DNA of 64,000 nucleotides from Anseranas semipalmata (Eukaryota; Chordata; Aves; Anseriformes; Anseranatidae), in assembly GCA_013399115.1 (NCBI GenBank), contig VXAA01000158.1, positions 707,429 to 771,428 on the forward strand. Reading direction: 5' to 3'. Made by a program: the position numbers and the translations under genes. The notes under the pieces are model-generated. The model did no database searches, had not been told where the DNA came from, and was given only the letters and a program-made list of their open reading frames with translations. Positions 37,823 to 50,004 of the stretch are shown here, one piece after another. Each line of letters opens with the position of its first letter. Position 1 is the stretch's first letter.

Positions 37823-40800
37823 GTGAGGAATCCAGGGTGTTGCTTCAAGTATGGGGCAAAGGAAAAAGCAGCAGTGACTTCAGACCACCACGCTCCCATA
37901 ACACCCAGGGGAGGGTGAATAAGAGTCCCTGCTGAGAGGACAACCCACTGAGGAGAGTACCTGAGCATCTGTGGAAGCTGGTGTTAGAGCTGTAAGCTGA
38001 GGTGAATGATTGCCTCTGAGAGCTTCTGCTGCTGAGTCTTGGGGTCTTTCCTCCTGCCTCTTCCTGATCACTAACCATGAGATCTTTTTAGAAGCCATTT
38101 CAGTCTGTCCTAGTCCAGTAACAGCGAATATTCTCTGCTGTCATCACATGGCAAGCAACAGAAGAGGAAAATATTAGACCTTATGAGTAAAGACATCCTT
38201 CTTAGTTGCCATCTTGAATTTTGGCACAGAGCCATGGAAATGCTCAGTTTGAATAAAGTCATTTCATTTGTTTGTTTTGGTTATAATTTCAGTTATTAAT
38301 TCACACCCTCAAAATATTTGCTCTTATTATATTGGACAGGATTTTAAATCTGTCTTTATGTTTCACTGTTGGATGCTTATGTTCTGTGTGGCTTATTTTT
38401 GTATTTTGATTTCTGTTTGTTTAGGCTATGTATGCTTTTTTAATTGGCTGATGTTTTCTTCAGATCCAAGGTTGAACCCTAAGGCCCAGGTGGCTCCTAT
38501 CAGTTGCAATAGTGGCTTGGTGAAGCACTCCAGTTAGAATTTGCCTAATGTTATGAAAATTAATTTGCTTGTGTTAGCAAACAACATCAGCAGCTGGAAA
38601 ATGTATTGGAGAGAATATCCATCCATCCTTAAAACAAACAGGAAGCAGCTTCAACTCTGGCTCTTTGTTAGTGCCAGGCTAAAGGAAAACTCTATTTTCA
38701 TGGTATTCTCCAACTTCTCCCTTGTCAAACAGCAAGTGGTATGATTGCAATTCTCAAAGAGTACAGCATCTCCTATTGTTTGTATCGGAGCCCTCAGAGA
38801 CTGGATTCTAACAGCCTGTTTGATCTGTTTTCTTATTACACAGCTCCCCTGACATTTCTACCCTGTATAGTCAGTGTTAAGAGATCATTCTAATGTGCTG
38901 GCAAATTAGATAATGATCAATCCAAATGGCTGACAGAAACAGTGTCAGAAGGGAAAAGTGTTTTCTTTTGAAAAGATTGTTCATGTTCATGTTCACTCGT
39001 GGGTTGTGCATACTTCCTGTCATTCAAGACCAGATAAATTGTGGGAAGATGAAACAATTAGGTTCATACCCCATGAGTTTAACTATCGCTTGCTCCAGGC
39101 ATGAATTCATAGGACAGAACATGCATTTTTCTATTGCTGTTTCACTCACATATATGACAGAGATCAAATACTTCATTTGTCCAAAATCCAGTTCTCTGAT
39201 GTAGCTGTTCCTTTTCTTACTTCATTGGCTTGTGTTTCAGTTCCTAGACAGTCATGATCTAGTTCACTTTCTCTGCATTTTTCAGCTGTGTTCTTCAAGA
39301 ACCTCTGCAGTGCTTGTCTGCTACCTGTTCCACCATCGCCTATCATCAGTGACCAAGAGTTCTGTAAAATCTTATGAAGTTACTTCCAGATCTTGTCACT
39401 TCTGTGCTCATCAAATTCCACCCATGGATGTTTGAGGTAGATGTTCCTATTGTTTCTACTGGTGCATCACATTGTTGGCTCATCATTAGTGAAAAATCAG
39501 TTGCAGAAGTTCTTGCTTCAAATTTCTGCACATCTTCAGCTGCTGTGAGCTTCAAGACGTTGGGTCTGTCTTCTCATAGCCTACTCTGCCACATTTGGTG
39601 TTGGCTATAGCCTTCAGCTCTGTTCCAGAACTGAGGTGCTATTTCCCTACAAGATTTAGCTTCAGTAGATAACTGATTCCATTCCTTGCTTCCTCCTAGG
39701 GGATCCGAGTTATTCTTATTCCACTGGGTTTCATGTGCATGATCGAGTAGGTGTAGGATACGCATCCTTGTGGAATTCTCATCTCATCTGTTTTTGTTCT
39801 CTAGTTTTTTCATTCAGGTTGTCACAGTCACCACTGAAAACTGTATAGAGGTTTGGAGGATAGAGATTTAAATGCACAGTTAGCCCAGGAAAGGTGATTG
39901 TCTTCAGAGGATCATTAACAGAAACAGCATTCTTATGTCTTTGTCTGGCAAATTACAAGTTAGTGATGGCTTATTATGAAAGGTTAATTTTTTGTCAGTT
40001 TTGTCAGTCTCCCACCCACTGATTTTGGGATAATGAGTTGTACTCAGTTGTAGCCAGCATGTTTGCTGAACTTCTTTGCGTTGCATGTTAAACATAGCCA
40101 ACACCACATCTGTAACTGTGATGGCTTAGTAGAAGTATATCAGGCATCTTGCCTCTAAGATTTTTGAAATGTTCAGAGAAATGCACACTGCAGTCTAAGA
40201 CCTTTTTTTGAAGGGACGAGTTTTGTCAGCTTTAGGAGCAGTGAAGTCTTGCATCCTTCGTCCTTGAAAAAGTTTTCTTCTGCTTCCAACAAATAAAAAA
40301 TCCAGAGATATCAAGACTGGTCCTTTACCTCAAGCCAAACACTTAGATTCTGAACTCCTGTTCAGCCTCAGGATATGTTAGGGCAGCCAGAGCATCAAAG
40401 GAAATGTCAGTATTACTTTGCCTTGGGCATCTGCTGATCCCAGCTCTGAGCACAACTGCTGTTATCTTGGGAGCATGTGCAGTGATGCAATAGAGAATCA
40501 GGAACAAATCCTACAATTCCAACCTCTTATTTTTCCTACTTCCCCGTTCCAGGCTTCCTCAGCCTGGAGTCCACGTATATATTTGTGCATGTTGGATACT
40601 GTGAGCTGAATGTAGCATATGTATTTTGTCTCTTTGCAGGTCTGCTACTTCCACGTCTGTCTCTTTTCAAAATCCTCTCTCAAAGAGTGCTTCAGTTAAG
40701 CAATTCAATAGGGAGGCATAAAACTGTTTTCCTCACATCTTGGAGAGAATGTATTTTCTAGAAAGTGTTTTCTGGTACAAGAGAGACAAAATAAGAATGG

Positions 40801-42359
40801 CAAACCATTTTGGATTTATAATAGTTGCACATGAGGGGAGTACAAATTATATACATGCTCCTCAAGTGGGGATTAGTTTGTCTCTCTCTACCTTTATGAC
40901 ACTTACTTCCCTGAGCTCACCAATGAGTTTCATCAAAAGTGCCTTTGTCTACTGTGAGAAAAGAAAATTACCAGTACAAAGCCCCCAACAGCATCTGCTG
41001 CCATTCAGCATCTGCTTCAGTGGTGAGACTAGATAATGTAACCAAGGAGTCGTCTTCTCTCCTACTCAGTGGTGTTTGCATCACTTCTAAATTAAGGAGT
41101 CTGTTCCAGGACAGACGATCAGGCTTGTTAGTTTTGAACAGAGTAAGATGCACACCAGTGTCCGGAAGGCAGAGGTAATACAGAGTTCATACAAGCATTT
41201 TATACTGTGTTCAGGTGATGAGCACATCACAACATATGTATTAAGAGAGGGATATGAGATTCCCTCCCTTCCAGAAGCAGCTGACTTGCACTCAGTACAT
41301 GCAGTATTAAGATCATATCCACATGGTTCGTCTTGGCCTTTACAACAGCCTTACGGGTGGTGTGAGTGCCATCAGTGTGAGATCATGTGACACTAGATAG
41401 ACCACTTAGTCTTGGATGCTAGTGAGACATATTGAAATCTGCATTTGCAAGACTAGATACTCTCTTGGACAAGCATGTTTTGTTGGATATGCTCCTCATT
41501 CTGAGGCCTTGAAGGTCACCATACATATCTCTGATACTGTTTCCATGGTGTGACAGGAGGTTTTGGTATCAAGACCTCTGTTTGCTGGAAGGAATCTCAA
41601 TGCTGTGTCTATGGATAGTCTCTGTGTGCATGGACTTGAATGGCTGGCAGTGATAGACCATTCCTCTTCTTGAGCTGTGAAGGAGATCATCAGCTTATAG
41701 ATGAGTTTACAGAACAGCCTGGAATCTCAGCTTGCATTCTCTCAGGCCTGTACCTTGTAATAATATAACAGTTCCAGTCATTTTGGATTATTTGCTGGAA
41801 ACTAAAGTAATCTGGCTGCTGACTTATTTTTATTAAGGTTTACTCGATCAAACTGCCAAGGACTTTTTTTTCTCAGTCAGTCCAACATTTGCTGCTCATG
41901 ATGATCCTGAGCTTCCTGTTTGAACCTGTATGGATTATTTGGTGCTATTTAAATAGTTGGATTTTTTTTTTTTTGGTTGCAATAAGTAACTGGCTGATTG
42001 ATCCTCCTCATACCATTTCCTTCTGGGAACATTATTCTTGTGGATCTGTCATGAGTTTCTCCCAAAAGAAACTTCTGAGCTTTACTTAAACGTGGGACTT
42101 GATCTCCTTTTCTTCTTTTTAGAACTTCACGTTTCTAGAGCTAAGACATCCTTGCTTATGCTAAACATCAGAAGGACCTTATTTTATCTCTACAGAATCA
42201 GGTCTGTCAGACAGTCCTTGAGATTGGTTATACTAAGAGCACAAAACTTAGCATTCATAGTTCTCTTCATGCAGAAACCATTAAATTGGAAAAGAGGTGG
42301 AAATTGGAAAGATAGCTGAGGAGGAGTGTAAGGGAGAAGGCGAACAGGGAATGATTGTT

Positions 42360-42770
42360 TCAGTCTTGCCCACTAAAAGAAGTAGGATCATCAAATGAAA
42401 CTAGCGAATAACAGATTCAAAGAAAAAAAAAGGGGGGGTGGCTGTGATTTCTTTCACAGTAGGTAATTGACAGTATTGTAACCATGGGACTCTTTGTCAC
42501 AAGATGTTGTGGAGACAAAAAAGTGGTTGTGGCTTGAAAAGGCGAGTAGACAAATTCATGAAAAATAAATCTATTAGGGCATATTAAATATTAAAACCAA
42601 AAAACAAGCAGAAAGTTTCTAAGCCTTTTAAAGTGACTGTTCTGGGGAAGTATCAAAATGGGCTTTTCCAATTCTTAGCTTGTCTATCAGGTACATGCTG
42701 TTGACCACTGACGAGAGGTGGGCTAGATGGTCTTGTAGTTTGACTTTGTATGGATGTTTTATTTTGTCAG
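42360..42770 (+). mobile_element. Decayed CR1-type LINE 3' fragment, sense orientation
   Basis: The plus strand shows the CR1 3' end order. A segment near 42480-42560 ('gactctttgtcacaagatgttgtggagac... aaaaggcgagtagacaaattcatg') is followed by 'gtgggctagatggtcttgtagtttgactttgtatgg' at about 42718-42755. The latter matches the common '...gggctagatggaccttggtctgacccagtatgg' tail. An A-run followed by a G-run near 42421 interrupts it. The copy is old and non-coding. Confidence 0.7.
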
Positions 42771-43771
42771 TTGCAGTATAGCCTACTTAGAACAGCCAAG
42801 GCAAAGCTGCCTTTTATGACAATGGCATGTTCCACCAGCAGTCACTGTGGTGTTGGGCTCTCTAAGAAAAATCTTCATTGGTGACATCTGCCAAGTTGTC
42901 GCATGCAGCTTGTCTATGCCTTCACCTGGGCTGGCACTATATACGTTGCAGAGGCAGAATGCAGAATGATGAAGCTCTTACAAAAGTATAAACGACACCA
43001 AGGTCTACTTCTAGACAGTTGTGATTTTGGAGGAAAGTGGGTTGCTGTATGGAAGTCATCCATAATATGATATGTTTAAATAGTTAAGCACTTTAAAATG
43101 GAAAAGAAAGTTACTTAACACTAACTGGAGCTCTTAAGTTTTCTTGTATATGCACATATTCACTTCTTGCTATCTTTGTCTTCTAAAGTGCTTGAGTGCA
43201 AAGCACCTTCAAGGTGAATGTGTATAACCACAGCACATCTTAAAGAATTACAGTACCTGCTAGCTTTTCTTCTCACTTTGGAACCCTACTGCCCTTTCCA
43301 AAAAATGAGATCAAGTTCCCCTGCTGCCTTAGAGATGAGTAGTTAGGAAACACAAACTGATCTTCTGCAAAATTGCTGGATTCTGAGTTTTTGAAACAGT
43401 CTCTCTGTGCAGTTTCAACACAGAGGACAAACTCCACTGAACTAGAGGTGACAAACAAGGCACTAAGCCTGCCATGAGGAGTCTGCTCTGTCTGTTACCT
43501 TACCAAAAAAAAAAAAGATTTTACTGGCACTCATTGAAAATGAGTTTTCACTGCTGTTTCTAATTTAAAGGAAAGAATCACTGATGACTGTGGAGACCCT
43601 GGTGTGAAGTGTCTGCCAGTGGTATTCAGTGAATCATAGTGGTTCCCTAGGGAAAAGAGTATACTTAACAGGGCCTCTTCTCTAAAATTCCACGCCTACA
43701 GTGCATACAATGAACTTGAGAAATCTTACATTCTTTGAAAAGGGATTGCTTCTTTATCTGACCTGTTGGAC

Positions 43772-43792
43772 AAAAAAAAAAAAAAAAAAAAA
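43772..43792 (+). repeat. Poly(A) run
   Basis: A 21-base A homopolymer directly upstream of a 20-base tandem duplication. It could be the tail of an old retroposed sequence or a simple homopolymer; I see no recognisable body upstream. Confidence 0.85.
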
Positions 43793-43830
43793 TTGGCCTT
43801 AAAAAAAGGGAATTGGCCTTAAAAAAAGGC
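43791..43830 (+). repeat. Tandem 20-base duplication
   Basis: Two adjacent copies of a 20-base unit (aattggccttaaaaaaaggg and the same ending in ggc) differ at the final base only. The near-identity suggests a recent slippage event at the end of the poly(A) run. Confidence 0.9.
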
Positions 43831-46800
43831 AAAACAAAACAAACTTGATGCAACTGTTAAGAATTTGGGGGCAGTTAAAAATCTATCTTTTATTACTAGA
43901 ATTTTCATCATTTACTTGGGGCAGGTGGTGTCATCTCTAAAAGGAGTTTCAGCATTGTATGTGGCCTTTTGCCTACTTGCGTTCTGGGATGTGCAACACA
44001 AGATGAACTGAGAACATTTGGTTAATTTGGTGTCCCTGCAAGAGTATTTTAGAAAATATCATTTCACCATAGTTATTGCAATGATAAAGTGTAGCCTTCT
44101 TCCCTCAGATTAAGAGGAGACAGGTTACTGTGCTCAGTGTAGTTATGTTCAAGTCATAAAATCTCCTTAGAAAAAATGTGTTGGGGTTATTGATCTAATC
44201 CCTGTGTCATGTGTAGTACAATGTCAAAAGTCATGAAGGGATCTTTGAAAAGTTCCTTTACTACCAAGTCCAAATGTTCGGCTGTCATTGCTCCCTCATT
44301 CCACTATAGAAAAAATTACCTTTTTGTTCAGACTGGGGAACAAAAATGAGAAGGGATTTTTCCCCACTATTTCTAGTAATTACTATATAGGATTCACTTC
44401 AGATTTTTCAAGCATTTTTGCCTTATTTATGTGACCTTCTGAAAGGTACGTGCTGTATCAGATATATCTAATACATCTGGGATGTCTGTGCCGTTCTTTA
44501 AGGTGTGCAGATGGACAGCTGTGAATCTACTGGGAGGGCAAATGAAGCTGTAGCCATCCCATTAGTGTCACTAGTTACAGTTCTTGTGCTTCCAGTCGCA
44601 TGATGTTTCCCCCATTCAAATCAGGGATGTCTTCCCTCCTTAAAGTGTGTTATCTCCACCATTTCTAATTCTAGAAATTCAATGTGTAATATATTTTGTC
44701 TGTGATATCAGCTGGGAATTTTTTTCTTGCCCACAGACCTACAAAACTCATGTCTCCATATGTTTACTGAAAATTTCACTTGAAAAAATATCTAAGAATA
44801 AAGATCAGTGGCTCTTCCTGCCAAATTGTGGTTCTGCAAGTTTTCTTAGGCCTTCTGAATGACTTGGGTGAGTGCAGGTGACATCGATAAAAATAAATGA
44901 CAATTTAAAGGGTGTAGGCAGCACATTGTAACTGCTGCAAAGCCACGCTTTCCAGAGATTCTATTGTCATATCCTTTATTTTCTCTCTGTTCTATTTGTT
45001 TTCAGTTCTTCACATTAGCACAACAGAACACTTAGCATAGTAGTACCCAAATGGGATCTTCGGATCCTACAGTATAGTTAGAGATTTCTGTAACAAGTGT
45101 CCTTTGAAGGGGAAGATAGCGAATTGTGTCACTCAAAACAGCTTGTTGGACATCTTCCACAGACTCTTGTTGTGGGTCAGACTGTCTGCTACTGCTTTCT
45201 CCAAAAAGTGAAGTTTCTTACAAATCCTTGAAAGCAGTGGATTTCTCCTAAGCCTGTAGGCTACCTGTAACAGGGTTTCAGCACTTCGAAAGACCATACA
45301 TTTTTGTTTGAAGAAAGGCCCAGAACATGGTTACCACAAAATTCCTCAGTCATTACACTACATGCATTGCACAGATCCTGTAAGTTTTGCCCCTGGCTGT
45401 GCAGCAAATCTTTGCTTTGTCTGCTTCCTGAAGGGGATAATAACCTCAGAAGAAAAAAGAAATCTTTCCTGAAGAATGTCAGGAAATCTGTGGTTTGATA
45501 TGATCCAGCTGGCTTCTTTCATCAAATGATGTACATGCACTGGTCCTGATACATTATTATAATGCCTCATGCTAATTTCTGTATGTGATGAATGAACATC
45601 TGTACACAGCTAGTGAGAAATGTCTGAGTGTTGACAAACCAGAGAAGAAAGTTGCCTTCTCTTTCTGCAGCATGCATAGCCCCTACATGGAATTACTTCT
45701 TGCATCAATCTTTGTGGACAGCAATGAGGTATCATCTTGCATAGCCAATGAAGTGGAATGAGAGATGAAAACTATCACCCTGCACAAAGAACACTACCAC
45801 CCAAAAGGGGGAGAAATAAATCTCTGTCTTCAGAAGATACCACTTGAAAGATTGCTATTCCTTGGTATAACTGAACGGTGCCAGCATATACCACAAGGAA
45901 CAGAGCTTCTGCCTGAAAGCTGTTCACTGAGTCTGCAGGAAGTGGGAAACCAATAATGTGTGGGGTTTTTTTTTGCCACAAACCACAACTGTAAAGAACC
46001 TCTATTCTGTACTGGATATAAAAGTCCTTATCCTTAAGTATATTTTCCATGAAATCATAGCCCAGTACCAGAAAAGGACCAGCTGCTTGGTTGAATGCCT
46101 TCAGACCAACTCTGCCATCTTTCCTATGCAGCCTAGCCCTAGATAAGGATGTTCTAGAAGCAGCTGAGTAACTGATGTCTGTAATCTTTGAAATTGGTCT
46201 TTCCTGGAAACACACCGTGACATCCAAAGTACTGTATAATGTTATTTCCGAAACTATGGGCATAAGTGGCATTTCAAGTGCAATACTGTTATTTAGAGAA
46301 GTGCGAGAATGATGACCATTAATTAGCAATTTTCATTTGCTGTATTTCTCACTGATGTATCTGAAGTCATGTCTATGTCAGCCTGTTTCCCAATGAGTAA
46401 AACTATCTCTTCTCTTTTGACTTGCTGTATGATAAAGGATCTTACATTTGTACAGGACATCTGAAGCCTCTCTTCAAAAGAGAACAAAAGACACTGAACT
46501 TACTTGCTTCTGTCTGTCAGTTGTGGAACTGCATCAAGAATGAACCAGGGCTTAAATGACTTCCCTAGAAATGCAAGAAAATATTTGTAAAGCAGGGACC
46601 TGAAAGTCCGGATGTTCTTTTACTAAATATCATAGTACACATGCTAGTTATTAATTTTATACAGCTTTTGACCAATATATTCTAGTGATTTTGATTGTAA
46701 AAAGAGTTAATAGATATTATTTTTAAATAATTATAAGGCATGTTTTCCTCCTTGCACTCTATCCAAATCTCTGTTGTTATTCTAAACCACAATTAATATA

Positions 46801-48630
46801 AGTTATAGGCAACCCATACAGCCATCTATTTTTCTGCGTGGTTGCAAATTGGTATAGTTTTGTAAGTGCGTAGATACCATACTGTTGGCTCCATATATAT
46901 TGAAGACTGTATTTTCTTGATAGATTTCATTGCCTTCCAATCACATATGAGAGAAGACAACCCAGTACTATAGAGTTGATGCTTTGCATGCTACTAGAAA
47001 CACTTGCAGTGCATAAGGAACCTTTTCTGTTCAATGGACCTGGCCCTAGAGCTGCATCCTGCTCACCCTGTGGTACTGAACCTGTCCTGCATTGGACCCT
47101 GGACCATACTGAAGACATCTGCCTCGTAAGACATTGTTGGCAGTGGATCCTCTACTGCCATGGGATGGTTGTAGTGATTTCATTGAGAACGTAATCTGAG
47201 CCAGGAGGCCTCCTTTATTTCTGCCCTGATGAGGACATCCTAGTCTTAGGTAAGGAAAGCTTCATGGCAGCATAGAAAGATAAGAAAAGAATTTGTGAAC
47301 TGAGAGAATGGAAATTTGATAACTACAACAGAAAGAGATGGGAGAAATCATAGGACAGAGCAGAACGGATTCATGATGTTGCCAGAGGAGTGGACAGGTA
47401 TGTTTGTCTTTTATATCTTTCATTGCTTTTGGACATGGTCTGTCTTGTTTACTGTGTGTACTGATGCAGGTTGGTTATGGAAAGGTGAAGCACAAAGCAG
47501 CATATCCCAGTTCACACAGCAGTAACAGGAATGTGCTACTGCTTTTTTGTAAGGGCAGTGAGATAGTTAGACCATCCAACACAAAGACCAGGGAATAAAG
47601 ACTCGTTTAGTCTGCAGAGAGTGTATTCTTTGCTGAAATACCAGTGTATGTTTCTGTACTTACTGAAGCAATGTTCCTTGCAGAGCTCTACCTTGCGCTG
47701 TAGCCTGGAAAACAAGGTGTTCAAGTTCGGGTCTAGGACTCTTGCGTGCTATAATAGATGTATTCTCTGTATGCCACAGAGAAACAGGGACTACAAAGAT
47801 GGCCATTCGATCGTCTGTGTAGGATCTTCCCTCTGGCAGTGCAGAATTGTGTTTTTTCACTTTTCTAACCATTGATCTTTGTTAAAGAGAGGGAAAGTGT
47901 GCTGGGATTGTTTTCATCAGCTTTTGTTTGTTCCTGGGAACAACAAAAGGGAACTGTTGGGAGCTGTATTCATTGTTGACAGTGAAGAGCCCACTTTTTC
48001 TTTCCCATTGTCTTCCTCAATTTGCCACCTAGTAACAGAGCCTACAGAGAACTGCTCTCTGCCTCTGGTCCTTCCCACACAAGTGTCCTGAAATGTTTTG
48101 GTAAGCCTGGGCCCAGGAGTGTATTCAGTCTGTTATTAACCCCATATAGGTAGTAGTTTGTTGCTGAATTATAGCTAAAACAGCTCTAGGAAAGCTATTT
48201 TGACTGCAAGAAAATGAATTCAGATCCTGCCTCACAAATCTAATTCTGAAATGCAGCTGGGAAGACTGAAGTCTGGAGAGAGAAGGAGTAACTGAAGGGA
48301 GCGTTTGACTTTGAGGATTACTGTACCCATGAGGTTACCTGTGTCTTTACTGACTGGACACCCCAAGACTCTTCTCCCCTGATCCCCCCTTTCCATTTTG
48401 TCTCCTTTCCAAGCAGCCGTTAAATACGGCCTGGTCTCTCTGCCGCCCCTCCCTGCCCCTGAGGAGCAGCAGTGAACAGGGCTAGTAGGACAGACCCACC
48501 TCAAGGGGCTTGCCAGGGTTAATCTGTGGGTGGTTCTGGCATGCTCCAAGTGCCACGTATGACTGTGAAGCTCATGTTCTTGCTCAGCTCTTTGCAGCTC
48601 CCCCTCCTTGTGTTTTTTTTCCCTTACTAG

Positions 48631-48716
48631 CGAGAAAGCCCTTCAATTGGATGGGCAGCAGAGCCAACCCAGGGCTCACGAGGAACAATGACCAAAGAAC
48701 AGACTGCAGCTTGTAA
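48631..48716 (+). CDS. TTLL5: TTLL5 terminal coding exon F
   Basis: A strong acceptor (T/C tract ending cccttactag) precedes an open frame that accepts the one-base overhang of exon E (A+CG, Thr). The frame continues Arg-Lys-Pro-Phe-Asn-Trp-Met-Gly-Ser-Arg and runs to Asp-Cys-Ser-Leu and TAA. The two exons join in phase, and an AATAAA lies about 200 bases downstream, as expected for a last exon. Together the six exons give 729 coding bases, 242 residues plus stop. I do not firmly remember the TTLL5 extreme C-terminus, so the call rests on phase, splice site, poly(A) signal and position before TGFB3. An alternative last exon elsewhere in the 18-kb intron remains possible. Confidence 0.65.
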
Positions 48717-48940
48717 ACCAAAACCTCCCCTGGGGCTGCTGCTAAAAGGAGATTAGAGAGAATTCCTGCGCCAATTGGCATCTGGATTTCCCTCCCACCC
48801 CCCTGTGCAGCCACTAAATTTCTGGACTATCAGCATGGTAGTGCAGTTGCAATGCATTTATCTGCTCCCTCCTTTGGCAGGCAAGAGGGAAGCATGGGCA
48901 TGGGGAGCTGCACAGTAATAAATTAGTGCTGCAGGACTGA
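48717..48940 (+). other. TTLL5: TTLL5 3' untranslated region (probable)
   Basis: The sequence runs from the TAA stop to just past the AATAAA at 48917. The exact cleavage point cannot be read from sequence. Confidence 0.55.
48917..48922 (+). terminator. TTLL5: Polyadenylation signal AATAAA, TTLL5
   Basis: The canonical hexamer lies about 200 bases after the terminal exon's stop codon. It is followed within 30 bases by a T/G-containing stretch (ttagtgctg ... gctgtacatttc). Confidence 0.6.
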
Positions 48941-50004
48941 TCAGAGCTGTACATTTCATCGTAACTCCAAAGACAGGTCACGGAGCCCCAGAGAGATGAA
49001 AGGGATACAGCTAAGCGTTGGGGAGTGCCTCTATCAGAGTGTGTGTGCCCCAGCCAAAATGTCACACAGGTTGGCAGGCTCCTTCCACTGACCCACCCTT
49101 CCTAATCTCTAGCCAGCTGGTGATGGAAGATGAGTTGTTTACGGTTGTATTAAGATGTCTGAGATGATTACATGCTATAGCAGCATCACGGTGAGGTGTA
49201 TGGAAGCAGCCATGAACGTGAAAGGCTGGATGGAAGAGCTGCATTCTGAGCTGCCCACAGAGAGCCCTGGCCACAAGCAATTAAGCAGCTAGGTGTCGTT
49301 TGACACTCAACTGCTGGGGACCAGGAACTGAGAGGGGAGAGGGAGGAACCTCTGTGGTCTTTAGTACATGACTTTAAGTAGTTGTGGTTGAGGGAGTCAG
49401 AGAGGCAGCCTGAGTCTCACATGACATGGAAGCACTAGAGATTTTTACTTTTGGGAGTATCTGTGGCTGAAAAAAACATACTTTTTTAAAAAAAAGAGTA
49501 TATTGATTACTTGCGTGGGCCATATCTGTGAACTTTTCATGATCTCCAGTGTTCATGGTAAATCTGAGGGGGGTTATTTACCTTTGTGTACATGTCCGTA
49601 CTGGCAGACCATATATATTCCAATGAACGTAGGACATTTGTCGGCTGTGAGAAGTGCAATTCCTTGATTACTTAAACAGTACTGTTGGAAGTTTTACATT
49701 TGAGGGGAGCTTTATATGGATCCATCAAAATCAGATGCCAGAGGTGATGTGTATGTCTGAGAGACAAGGGAAGGCCATAGCAGATGCACACCAGGCACTG
49801 TTTGAAGGTATGAAGGAATTTCCATTCAGGGGCTCTCTGGCTGACCTAAATTCTGCCCATTTCCTTGAAGAGACATTCTGGAAAGGGTAAAGATTTTAAA
49901 GTGACTGAGTATGCAGCAGCAGTAGCGGTTTAAAAACAACAAACCATCTAACCCTTCAGCAAACAACTTCCTTGTGGGGAAAAAAAAAAAAAAAAAAAAA
50001 AAAA
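48940..50004. other. Intergenic spacer between the tail-to-tail genes TTLL5 and TGFB3
   Basis: About 1.1 kb with no gene I can support. It ends in a 25-base A run (49980-50004) that is a T run on the TGFB3 strand. Confidence 0.6.
49980..50004. repeat. A25/T25 homopolymer beyond the TGFB3 3' end
   Basis: An uninterrupted 25-base A run on the plus strand. On the TGFB3 strand it is a T run starting about 20 bases after AATAAA, preceded by a G run, and could serve as the U-rich downstream element for cleavage. Confidence 0.8.

Larger units (their letters stand above)
30420..48630 (+). other. TTLL5: Large last TTLL5 intron (about 18.2 kb)
   Basis: The intron between exon E and the terminal exon is by far the largest in the window. 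It holds a TTTA and a TA simple repeat near 31.7-31.8 kb, a plus-strand CR1 piece at 42360-42770 and a 20-base tandem duplication at 43791-43830. It also has a 24-base cassette-like exon at 37799-37822 and several unexplained open frames (32983-33549 plus; 45775-46329 minus). The stretch 39200-42300 looks like old decayed insertion sequence that I cannot classify. It lies within 20 kb of TGFB3 and could hold its enhancers; nothing in the sequence proves this. Confidence 0.6.

Noticed and set aside
38980..39000. Short 'ttcatg' triplication near 38988
   Set aside because: Three copies of a six-base word are within chance for AT-rich intronic sequence.
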